Positions 1 to 5,690 of a stretch of 5,838 nucleotides of DNA are shown piece after piece. The stretch is from an uncultured Clostridia bacterium (GTDB lineage Bacteria; Bacillota; Clostridia; Oscillospirales; CAG-272), in contig CALGCW010000091.1 of the NCBI GenBank assembly GCA_937884385.1, forward strand, positions 1-5,838, given 5' to 3'. A program made the translations under genes and the position numbers. Every line of letters begins with the position of its first letter. Within the stretch, counting starts at the first letter, position 1. A model generated the notes under the pieces. It saw only the letters and a program-made list of their open reading frames with translations, had not been told where the DNA came from and searched no databases.

Positions 1-1134
1 GACGATCTGCTTGAAAACCACAGAATACTCAACGACCTCGTTCACGAAATGGACAAGACCAGAAAGACCACTATCGCGGCGGTTTCCATGTGCAAGATGG
101 ACGATCCCTATATCCAGATCCCCGACGTTGTTTCCTACAACCACTACTTCGGCTGGTACGGTGGCAATACCACTATGAACGGCCCCTGGTTCGATAAGTT
201 CCACGAAAAGTTCCCGAACATCCCGATCGGATGCTCCGAATACGGCTGTGAGGCACTCAACTGGCACACAAGCAACCCCAAGCAGGGCGACTACACTGAG
301 GAATATCAGGCATACTACCACGAGGAGCTCATTAAGCAGCTTTTCACAAGAAAATATATGTGGGCTACCCACGTTTGGAATATGTTCGACTTCGGCGCTG
401 ACTCAAGAGCCGAGGGTGGCGAAAACGGTCAGAACCATAAGGGTCTTATGACTATGGACAGAAAATATAAGAAGGATTCCTTCTATGCTTACAAGGCTTG
501 GCTCCGTTCACCCGAGGAAGCTCCCTTCGTTCACCTCTGCGGCAAGAGATACGTTGACAGAGTTGAGGACGTAACGAAGGTAACGGTATACTCCAACCTT
601 CCCGAGGTTGAGCTCTTCGTAAACGGCGAATCCATCGGTAAGAAAACGGCAGAGGATCACTTCTTCTACTTCGACGTAAAGAACGTTGGCGAGTCCACCA
701 TCGTTGCAAAGGCAGGCGAATTCACCGACGAAGGCACTATCCGCAAGGTAGATGAGATGAACCCCGCATACGTTCTCGTAGAAAAGGGCGCTATCCTTAA
801 CTGGTTCGATATCGACGCACCCGAAGGACGCTTCTCTCTCAACGATACTCTTGGCGACATTATGGATACTCTTGCAGGCAAGCTTTGGTTCGCGAAGGTC
901 GGTATGACCATCAAAAAGAAGATGGATGCAGGCAAGAAGGATGGCGAAAAGAAGGGTGGCGGCTTTGACGTTGACCTCTCAGCAGGGGGCGGCCTTATGG
1001 AAATGATGGGCGGCTTCACAGTCCTTCGCCTTACATCTATGATGGGTATGGCTAACGTTGACTTCACCAAGGAAGAGCTCCTTGCAATGAACAAAGAGCT
1101 TAACAAGATAAAGAAGCCCAAGAAAAAGAACTAA
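1..1134 (+). CDS. Glycoside hydrolase family 2 enzyme (beta-galactosidase-like), C-terminal part, 5'-truncated by window edge
   Basis: The reading frame is open from base 1, so this is the last 377 residues of a longer protein; the ATG at 49 is internal, not a start. Residues 45-53 (SYNHYFGWY) and the SEYG motif around E80 match the end of the GH2 TIM barrel, where this Glu is the catalytic nucleophile of the retaining mechanism. The aromatic stretch at 121-131 (W121, W126, FDF) is the usual substrate-pocket strand. The acid/base Glu lies upstream, outside the window. Residues about 175-258 form an Ig-like beta domain (VYSNLPEVELFVNG) of the type found after the barrel in GH2 proteins (DUF4982-like). 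Residues about 260-377 are an unusual extension: a helical part, a Lys/Gly-rich linker (about 304-321), a Gly/Met-rich stretch and a charged end (FTKEELLAMNKELNKIKKP). No secretion information is visible because the N-terminus is missing. GH2 membership is firm; the exact sugar (beta-galactoside, beta-glucuronide, beta-mannoside) cannot be decided. A terminator follows 16 nt after the stop. Confidence 0.9.
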   Translation, partial: DDLLENHRILNDLVHEMDKTRKTTIAAVSMCKMDDPYIQIPDVVSYNHYFGWYGGNTTMNGPWFDKFHEKFPNIPIGCSEYGCEALNWHTSNPKQGDYTEEYQAYYHEELIKQLFTRKYMWATHVWNMFDFGADSRAEGGENGQNHKGLMTMDRKYKKDSFYAYKAWLRSPEEAPFVHLCGKRYVDRVEDVTKVTVYSNLPEVELFVNGESIGKKTAEDHFFYFDVKNVGESTIVAKAGEFTDEGTIRKVDEMNPAYVLVEKGAILNWFDIDAPEGRFSLNDTLGDIMDTLAGKLWFAKVGMTIKKKMDAGKKDGEKKGGGFDVDLSAGGGLMEMMGGFTVLRLTSMMGMANVDFTKEELLAMNKELNKIKKPKKKN

Positions 1135-1150
1135 TTTAATAATATAACTC

Positions 1151-1189
1151 AAAATGGGGGCGTTCGCGCTCCCATTTTTCTTTTTATTA
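1151..1189 (+). terminator. Rho-independent terminator of the GH2 gene
   Basis: A 12-bp stem pairs 1151-1162 with 1167-1178, with one G-T wobble and a TTCG tetraloop. It is followed by a T-rich run (TTTTTCTTTTTATT). It lies 16 nt past the TAA of the GH2 gene, so the GH2 transcript should end here and the next gene needs its own promoter. Confidence 0.9.
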
Positions 1190-1198
1190 TAATTTTTA

Positions 1199-1228
1199 TT
1201 GACAAATATGATGATAATATGATAGAAT
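1199..1228 (+). promoter_or_regulatory. Putative sigma-A promoter for the ABC transporter leader
   Basis: A perfect -35 TTGACA (1199-1204) is followed after 18 bp by TAGAAT (1223-1228), which matches the -10 consensus TATAAT at four of six positions. The predicted start is about 6-8 nt downstream, near 1234-1236, which is where the long foldback begins. The site lies just past the upstream terminator and the region is AT-rich, as expected for a promoter. A TATGAT at 1218-1223 is also present but would give a spacer of only 13 bp. Confidence 0.65.
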
Positions 1229-1234
1229 AAAAAT

Positions 1235-1353
1235 GCCAAACAAAACCGAATAAATATACTTACACCAGGCAGATACCGTTTTTTGATAAAAACGTATGTG
1301 CTCTTCTTTTGCGTGCTTGCTGTAAGTATATTCGCAAAATGGTTTTGTTTGGC
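1235..1353 (+). repeat. Long imperfect inverted repeat (foldback), probably a structured 5' leader RNA
   Basis: The outer arms gccaaacaaaacc (1235-1247) and ggttttgtttggc (1341-1353) are a perfect 13-bp inverted repeat. After an asymmetric internal loop (1248-1252 against 1333-1340), aatatacttaca (1253-1264) pairs perfectly with tgtaagtatatt (1321-1332). After a C-C mismatch, 1266-1271 pairs with 1314-1319 (one G-U). An apical hairpin pairs 1277-1283 with 1288-1294 around a TGAT loop, extended by 1273-1275 with 1295-1297. Bases 1298-1313 are a one-sided bulge. The foldback starts at the predicted transcription start and sits just before an intrinsic terminator, which favours a regulatory leader RNA. 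A miniature transposable element (MITE) is the main alternative, but I see no clear target-site duplication. I do not recognise it as a known riboswitch class. Confidence 0.75.
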
Positions 1354-1377
1354 GACAATTTGAGCATTGCGTTTTTT

Positions 1378-1411
1378 GTGCGCCAGCTCAGGTTGGCGCA
1401 CTTTTTATTTT
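1378..1411 (+). terminator. Intrinsic terminator/attenuator directly in front of the ABC transporter gene
   Basis: A perfect 8-bp GC-rich stem pairs gtgcgcca (1378-1385) with tggcgcac (1394-1401), with an 8-nt loop. It is followed by TTTTTATTTT (1402-1411). The U-tract runs directly into the TGGAG ribosome binding site (1411-1415) of the gene starting at 1422. A terminator in this position, downstream of a promoter and a structured leader with no other gene between, is typical of transcription attenuation. The hairpin works in the plus direction only, since no T-run follows it on the minus strand. Confidence 0.75.
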
Positions 1412-1421
1412 GGAGCATATT
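1411..1421 (+). promoter_or_regulatory. Ribosome binding site deciding the ABC transporter start
   Basis: TGGAG (1411-1415) lies 6 nt before the ATG at 1422. This supports the ATG over an in-frame TTG at 1410, which would overlap the ribosome binding site and the terminator U-tract. The site starts where the attenuator's U-tract ends, so terminator folding and ribosome access may interfere with each other. Confidence 0.75.
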
Positions 1422-4049
1422 ATGATCAAGATCACGTCGCTGAACAAAACCTACAAATCAAGAAAAAGAAGAAAATGCCGCGCGCTGAACGATATAAGCC
1501 TTACTCTGCCCGACTCGGGCCTTGTTTTCGTGCTCGGCAAAAGCGGAAGCGGAAAGAGCACGCTTCTAAATCTTATCGGCGGACTTGACAGCGTGAGCAG
1601 CGGAAGCATTGAGGTGGACGGAAACGACCTTGCAAGATTTAAGGAAAAGGATTTTTGCAATTACAGAAATTCTCACATAGGCTTTATATTTCAAGACTAC
1701 CATCTCATTGATGAGTTGACCGTCTATGAGAACATTAGACTTTCTCTTGACCTTGAAAACAAAGCTGAAGACCACCTTATCGGCGAAGCACTTGCAAGAG
1801 TTGACCTTGCAGGCTATGAGGAGAGATACCCCACCGAGCTTTCGGGCGGTGAGCAGCAAAGAGTTGCTATCGCGCGCGCCATAGTCAAAAAGCCGCGAAT
1901 AATCCTTGCCGATGAGCCCACGGGCAATCTTGATACCCACACCGCAAGAGCTATAGTTGAGCTTCTGAAGGAGCTTTCAACAGATTGCTTGATCCTCATC
2001 GTTTCGCACAATATCAATGACGCGAATAACTATGCCGATAGAATAATTGAGCTCAAAAAGGGACAAATAATCTCCGATAAAACTCGAAACCCTAACTTTT
2101 TAGACGAAGTGAGCCTGCAAAACGGCGAGCTTGTATATCCGCAGGGACTTGCGCTTAGTGACACTGATATTGATTTTATAAATAACAATCTAACAAAGTT
2201 CACAAAGAAAACCGACAAGTTTTTGCCCACTGTCGAAACAAGAAATAATGCTAAAAAAGTCAAAATCGAAAATAAAAGCCTCAAATTTAACCGCGAGATA
2301 AGCCTTTCAGGCAAATTTCTCAAAAACAAGGCACTCTCCATCGCCCTCTCCGCCTTTATGGTCGCCGTAATCATGGTAATTATGGCTCTCGCTCAGACGA
2401 TTATTAATTTTGATAGCGGTAGAATCATCAAACAGGAACTGGACAAGTACAATTCCGATTCCATCTACTATTCTAAATTACTCAACGACGAGCAAAAGGC
2501 TATGCTTGCCAAAAACGAACACATTGCCGATTGTTATCCGGAAATATACGCAAGCGAAATACAAAAGATAAAGGATACCGGCTATACGGGAAAGATATAT
2601 GAGGTTTTGAAATATGACATACATATATCGCTTAGCCAGATCTCGGCAGGCATATCAAGAACGTTTTTCTCAAAGCCGCCTTATGTATTGGAGTCAATTG
2701 GTACGATAATCGTTGACGAAGAATTCCTCGAAAGAAAGTTCGGTGAGATCAAATATCTTGCAAAGGCTGAAGACCCTCACCCGACCGGCGTGATTATTAC
2801 CGACTACGTTGCAGATGCCATAATGCTTTCCGGACAAGTTCCTTACGCAGTTAGCTATGAATCCCTCATTGGCGAATATCATTGGAACGGCAGTGAAACA
2901 ATGTATAGCTGCGTATCTCGCGGATATATCAACGGCATCATTTATACAGGCTATAAGGAGAGATATGCCGAAATGTTTGAGCTGATCGAAAAAGGTGAGC
3001 TTGGAACATATGCAGATATTAAGGAAAACGAAAAATTCGCAAAGTTTATCGAAGAGGTATATTCAGGTCTTGCCTTCTGCTATACAACAAATCCAAATTT
3101 CAAGGAAGACGCGCTCACCAACCCTTCTTGGGAGATGCTTTGGCACTATACACTCAGCTTTAACGGTGGTGAAACATATTACTCTCATACAGGTCCCCAA
3201 ATCAGAAAGGGTAGCTTTTACGGTATTGAGCTTGGGGATTACGACGTAATAATGAACAGAGATACCTATAACGAATTCTTTGGCACGGATCATCAAAAAT
3301 CCGACATTGAAAAATTCGTACCGCATAAGGTCAGTATGAGTCATTACAAGCATTTCGATCAAAATAATCCTCTATTTACTCAGGATATTAACATAGTCGG
3401 ATTGTTTGAGAATAATACAAACAAAATGGGTGGAACGTTTATTGTTGGCGATGGCGTTTGGGAATTATTCGCAAAGGACTATATCTACACCACAGGCTTG
3501 CTTTTGGAAGGAAATGAAAAACTTGATGCCGTTATAGATGCTGCCAACGAAATGGGCTTTCAGCAGCACATAGGAGTAGCAGAAGGCATCCATACAATGA
3601 CAAAGGCGGTTGACGTCTTTATCCCTATATTCGAGCTTGTCGCAATATTTTTGTGCATCGGTGTTATCTTCATTCTGGTGAATTTTTCTTCCAAAATGAT
3701 CAACGACAAAATGCACGAGATCGGAATTTTGAAGGCTCTGGGCACGAAAAACGGCTCAATAGGAGTTGTTTTCGGCTTGCAGGTCGTGCTTATTGCGATC
3801 CTGACCTGCATTCTGGCAACCGCAGGGTACTATTTCTTCATCGATATCGCCAATGACGTGCTTATCGAGTCGCTGATGCGACTTGCCCCCAATTCTGTCG
3901 TGCTCGATCTCGATTTTCTTACGTTCCAACCCAAGATCGCACTTGATAATTGCATACTTATCTTCATTCTTGCCCTTGCTTCTCTCATCTTCCCGATGGC
4001 AAAGATCAAGGCGATCAAGCCGGTAAAGATAATCAAAGCTAAAGAATAA
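1422..4049 (+). CDS. ABC transporter, fused ATPase-permease of MacB/FtsX (type VII) topology
   Basis: This 875-residue protein has an N-terminal ATPase with Walker A GKSGSGKST (39-47), Q-loop Gln91, signature LSGGEQQR (140-147), Walker B IILADE with catalytic Glu165, a D-loop (GNLD) and switch His196. It belongs to the LolD/MacB/FtsE-like subfamily. A linker of about 80 residues leads to membrane helix 1 (about 303-328). A very large outer domain (about 330-730) follows, then three C-terminal helices (about 731-755, 779-809, 839-863). The segment EIGILKALG between helices 2 and 3 is the FtsX-family cytoplasmic coupling region. With four helices per chain it should act as a homodimer in the membrane. 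Relatives in Firmicutes move or extract lipids, peptides or antimicrobials, or transmit force across the membrane; the substrate here is unknown. No membrane fusion protein or two-component system is adjacent. The outer domain is Tyr/Asn/Lys-rich and the gene looks more AT-rich than the spoIIA operon. Expression is probably controlled by the leader attenuator at 1235-1411. Confidence 0.92.
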   Translation: MIKITSLNKTYKSRKRRKCRALNDISLTLPDSGLVFVLGKSGSGKSTLLNLIGGLDSVSSGSIEVDGNDLARFKEKDFCNYRNSHIGFIFQDYHLIDELTVYENIRLSLDLENKAEDHLIGEALARVDLAGYEERYPTELSGGEQQRVAIARAIVKKPRIILADEPTGNLDTHTARAIVELLKELSTDCLILIVSHNINDANNYADRIIELKKGQIISDKTRNPNFLDEVSLQNGELVYPQGLALSDTDIDFINNNLTKFTKKTDKFLPTVETRNNAKKVKIENKSLKFNREISLSGKFLKNKALSIALSAFMVAVIMVIMALAQTIINFDSGRIIKQELDKYNSDSIYYSKLLNDEQKAMLAKNEHIADCYPEIYASEIQKIKDTGYTGKIYEVLKYDIHISLSQISAGISRTFFSKPPYVLESIGTIIVDEEFLERKFGEIKYLAKAEDPHPTGVIITDYVADAIMLSGQVPYAVSYESLIGEYHWNGSETMYSCVSRGYINGIIYTGYKERYAEMFELIEKGELGTYADIKENEKFAKFIEEVYSGLAFCYTTNPNFKEDALTNPSWEMLWHYTLSFNGGETYYSHTGPQIRKGSFYGIELGDYDVIMNRDTYNEFFGTDHQKSDIEKFVPHKVSMSHYKHFDQNNPLFTQDINIVGLFENNTNKMGGTFIVGDGVWELFAKDYIYTTGLLLEGNEKLDAVIDAANEMGFQQHIGVAEGIHTMTKAVDVFIPIFELVAIFLCIGVIFILVNFSSKMINDKMHEIGILKALGTKNGSIGVVFGLQVVLIAILTCILATAGYYFFIDIANDVLIESLMRLAPNSVVLDLDFLTFQPKIALDNCILIFILALASLIFPMAKIKAIKPVKIIKAKE

Positions 4050-4053
4050 AAAC

Positions 4054-4086
4054 AAAAAATCCCTCGAAAGAGGGATTTTTTCTTTT
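4054..4086. terminator. Bidirectional terminator between the convergent ABC transporter and sigF genes
   Basis: A perfect 12-bp stem pairs 4054-4065 with 4070-4081 around a GAAA tetraloop. The six A-T pairs at its base put a T-run after the hairpin on both strands (TTTTTTCTTTT on plus, TTTTTTGTTTTT on minus). It lies 4 nt past the ABC stop and 4 nt past the sigF stop, so it can end both transcripts. Confidence 0.92.
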
Positions 4087-4090
4087 CGCC

Positions 4091-4837
4091 TTACAAAAGC
4101 TCCTCACGAAGCGCGGCAAGAATCTTCTTTTCCTCACGCGAAACCTTGACCTGTGAGAGCCCCAGTGCATCTGCAACCTGCTGTTGAGTCATATTTCTGA
4201 AATACCGCAGTATTATCAGCCTTTGCCGATCCCTCGGCAGTCTTGCTATCGCCTGACCAAGCGCGATCCTGTCTGTCAGCTTCTCGATCTCTCGATCGGG
4301 CGAAGCGAGCTGACTCTCAAGCGTCAGCTTCTCATCGTCTCCAAAGGTCTCAGAAAGCGAGGATATCGGATTTACCACCTCAATGGCTATTGCCGCCTCC
4401 TCTGGCGAAACTCCGCAAGCTATGGCAAGCTCGTTCACAGTCGGCTCCCTGCCCTCGTCGGTAAGAATCCTGTTCCGCGCCTTTCCGATCTCCATAGAAA
4501 GCTTTTTATACACCCTGCTGATCTTGACCGGTCCGTCATCGCGCAAATGCCGCTTGATCTCACCCATAATCAGTGGAACCGCATAGGTTGAAAACACGAC
4601 CTCTCTCTCAAACGAAAAAGATCTGATTGCCTTGATCATGCCAATAGTTCCTATCTGCACAAGATCCTCAAGCTCTACTCCGCGATCCCGAAATCTGTAT
4701 GCGATTGAGCGCACAAGACCAATGTTCTCTTGCACGAGTATCTCCATCGCGCGCATTGCTTCGCTTTCGTCCGCCCCCTGCGCTTTAAGAATAAGCTCCC
4801 CGTTTCTAGCTCCCCTTTCAGTTTTCAAACCGTTCAT
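4091..4837 (-). CDS. sigF: RNA polymerase sigma factor F, forespore-specific early sporulation sigma factor
   Basis: The 248-residue sigma-70 family protein has region 2 at about 37-108, including DLVQIGTIGMIKAI (core binding) and FSTYAVPLIMGEIKRHLRD (-10 recognition), region 3 at about 109-165, and region 4 at about 198-248 with a helix-turn-helix at 217-236. Family knowledge: sigma-F directs the first forespore-specific transcription and is held inactive by SpoIIAB until SpoIIAA releases it. It is called SigF rather than the close relative SigG because it is the third gene after spoIIAA and spoIIAB. In the region 4.2 recognition helix the sequence is VSREEKKIL, where B. subtilis SigF has VSRLEKKIL, so a normally hydrophobic position (235) is Glu. 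The start is the first ATG after an in-frame TGA. The likely ribosome binding site AGGAG (4850-4854) is 12 nt away, longer than usual. The gene ends at a strong bidirectional terminator. Confidence 0.95.
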   Translation of the reverse strand: MNGLKTERGARNGELILKAQGADESEAMRAMEILVQENIGLVRSIAYRFRDRGVELEDLVQIGTIGMIKAIRSFSFEREVVFSTYAVPLIMGEIKRHLRDDGPVKISRVYKKLSMEIGKARNRILTDEGREPTVNELAIACGVSPEEAAIAIEVVNPISSLSETFGDDEKLTLESQLASPDREIEKLTDRIALGQAIARLPRDRQRLIILRYFRNMTQQQVADALGLSQVKVSREEKKILAALREELL

Positions 4838-4849
4838 TCACCAAAAAAT

Positions 4850-4854
4850 CTCCT
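4850..4854 (-). promoter_or_regulatory. Ribosome binding site of sigF with long spacing
   Basis: On the minus strand AGGAG lies in the 27-nt gap between spoIIAB and sigF, with 12 nt between it and the ATG ending at 4837. The closest in-frame triplet before the ATG is TGA, so no earlier start in this frame fits. The long spacing suggests moderate initiation or help from ribosomes finishing spoIIAB. Confidence 0.6.
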
Positions 4855-4864
4855 AAAAATAAAC

Positions 4865-5317
4865 TTAACGGCCAAGAATTTTCTTGTACATCGTCACAAT
4901 CGTTCCGCGACCCTCGCGTGAGCTTACCCTAATAGCGTCGGTAAAGCTCTCCATTACCGTAAAGCCCATTCCGCTTCTTTCGCCCGCGCGATCAGTGGTG
5001 TATAGCGGCGCACGCGCTACCTTGACGTCGGGTATTCCGCAGCCGCGGTCCTTCACCTTGATTCTGACGATACCGCCCTCAAGCAGCTCGACCGTTATGT
5101 ATATTTCGCCAATGCTGTCACGGTATGCGTGAACGATACAGTTCGTCACCGCCTCGGACAGCGCGCATTTTATGTCACCAAGCTCTGCAACAGTAGGATC
5201 AAGCTGTGCGCAGAACGCCGCCACAGCACCCCTTGCGATCCCTTCATTTACGGAATATGACGGAAGAACGAGCCTCATCGAGTTTTGCACTGTGCCCTTC
5301 ATCTCTTCTCTTTTCAT
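4865..5317 (-). CDS. spoIIAB: Anti-sigma F factor and serine kinase SpoIIAB
   Basis: The 150-residue GHKL-type ATPase/kinase binds sigma-F with ATP and phosphorylates SpoIIAA. The N-box is SEAVTNCIVHAY with Glu55 (general base) and Asn59 (Mg binding), equivalent to E46 and N50 of the Bacillus protein. The G1 box is DRGCGI (90-95) and the G2 box is ERSGMGF (113-119). Arg29 in GIARGAVAAF aligns with B. subtilis Arg20, a contact residue for SpoIIAA and sigma-F. The sequence QLDPT next to it is also shared with B. subtilis. The N-terminus is about nine residues longer than in B. subtilis; a second ATG (M6) is possible, but the ribosome binding site AGGAGG (5325-5330) sits 7 nt before the chosen ATG. 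That site lies within the last codons of spoIIAA. The ATG overlaps the spoIIAA stop (ATGA), which implies translational coupling and matched amounts of the two proteins. Confidence 0.95.
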   Translation of the reverse strand: MKREEMKGTVQNSMRLVLPSYSVNEGIARGAVAAFCAQLDPTVAELGDIKCALSEAVTNCIVHAYRDSIGEIYITVELLEGGIVRIKVKDRGCGIPDVKVARAPLYTTDRAGERSGMGFTVMESFTDAIRVSSREGRGTIVTMYKKILGR

Positions 5318-5658
5318 ACGTCCCCCTCCTTTATCGATTTTTCGATTTTTATCATCCTCTCCATACCCGCAAGCGTTATTATCTTCATAACCGCAGGTGT
5401 CGGCGCACGCAGAACGAGAGATGCACCGAGCTCCTTTGCAAGTGAATACCTGCCCATAATAAACCCAAGCCCGGACGAATCCATAAAGCTTATCTCCGAC
5501 AGATCAAGTACTACCCTCTGCGGGCGATATTCAAGTATCAAAGAATCCACCTCCCCACGCAACTCCTTTGCGTTGTGATGATCCATCTCGCCCAATAGCT
5601 TGACCACCATATCCTCGTCGCATACCTCACACGAGTAAAGCCTTTCTTCCTTCAACAT
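5314..5658 (-). CDS. spoIIAA: Anti-sigma F factor antagonist SpoIIAA
   Basis: This 114-residue single STAS-domain protein is close to the usual size of about 117. The phosphorylation motif FMDSSGLGFIMGRY (58-71) carries Ser61, equivalent to B. subtilis Ser58. GEMDHHNA (23-30) matches the conserved GELDHH of the family. Unphosphorylated SpoIIAA binds SpoIIAB and displaces sigma-F; phosphorylation by SpoIIAB inactivates it, and the phosphatase SpoIIE (not in this window) reverses this. The ATG at 5658 is preceded by a strong ribosome binding site, GGAGG at 5668-5672, 9 nt away. The gene is first in the operon and its stop overlaps the spoIIAB start by 4 nt. Confidence 0.95.
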   Translation of the reverse strand: MLKEERLYSCEVCDEDMVVKLLGEMDHHNAKELRGEVDSLILEYRPQRVVLDLSEISFMDSSGLGFIMGRYSLAKELGASLVLRAPTPAVMKIITLAGMERMIKIEKSIKEGDV

Positions 5659-5682
5659 ATACTTCCCCCTCCGTTTTTTACT

Positions 5683-5688
5683 ATTCTA
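5683..5688 (-). promoter_or_regulatory. Possible -10 element of the spoIIA operon promoter
   Basis: On the minus strand the context is GGTAGAATAG. The GAAT core fits the sigma-H -10 (GAAT) and TAGAAT also resembles a sigma-A -10. It would place transcription start near 5676, giving a leader of about 20 nt that just includes the ribosome binding site. I cannot find a good -35: no AGGA for sigma-H is present at the expected distance, and the nearest TTGACA-like site (ATGACA) is 21 bp away. In B. subtilis this operon is sigma-H driven. Confidence 0.35.
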
Positions 5689-5690
5689 CC

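Noticed and set aside
49..1134. ATG at 49 as the start of a complete 361-residue protein
   Set aside because: The frame is open and GH2-like back to base 1, and the fragment lacks the N-terminal GH2 domains, so 49 is an internal Met of a truncated gene.
1233..1253. Six-codon ORF (MPNKTE) at the foldback 5' end
   Set aside because: The ATG lies at or before the predicted transcription start and has no ribosome binding site.
1296..1325. Nine-codon leader peptide (MCSSFACLL) inside the foldback
   Set aside because: There is no ribosome binding site and the composition gives no hint of a sensing peptide; an ATG followed by a short open frame is expected by chance.
1235..1353. CRISPR or tRNA/rRNA gene in the intergenic region
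   Set aside because: There are no regularly spaced direct repeats, and the fold is a single long hairpin rather than a cloverleaf.
979..1401. Minus-strand 140-codon ORF across the GH2 end and the leader
   Set aside because: It is mostly the reverse of the GH2 coding region and of two hairpin regions; low-complexity product, no ribosome binding site seen, no recognisable domain.
1410..1421. TTG at 1410 as start of the ABC transporter
   Set aside because: It overlaps the terminator U-tract and the ribosome binding site; TGGAG fits the ATG at 1422 with 6-nt spacing.
4184..4591. Plus-strand ORFs opposite sigF
   Set aside because: They are frame shadows of a clearly conserved sigma factor gene on the minus strand and have no recognisable domains.
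4091..4837. Identification as sigma-G or sigma-B
   Set aside because: The gene order spoIIAA-spoIIAB-sigma is diagnostic for sigma-F, and the partner proteins match SpoIIAA/SpoIIAB rather than RsbV/RsbW.
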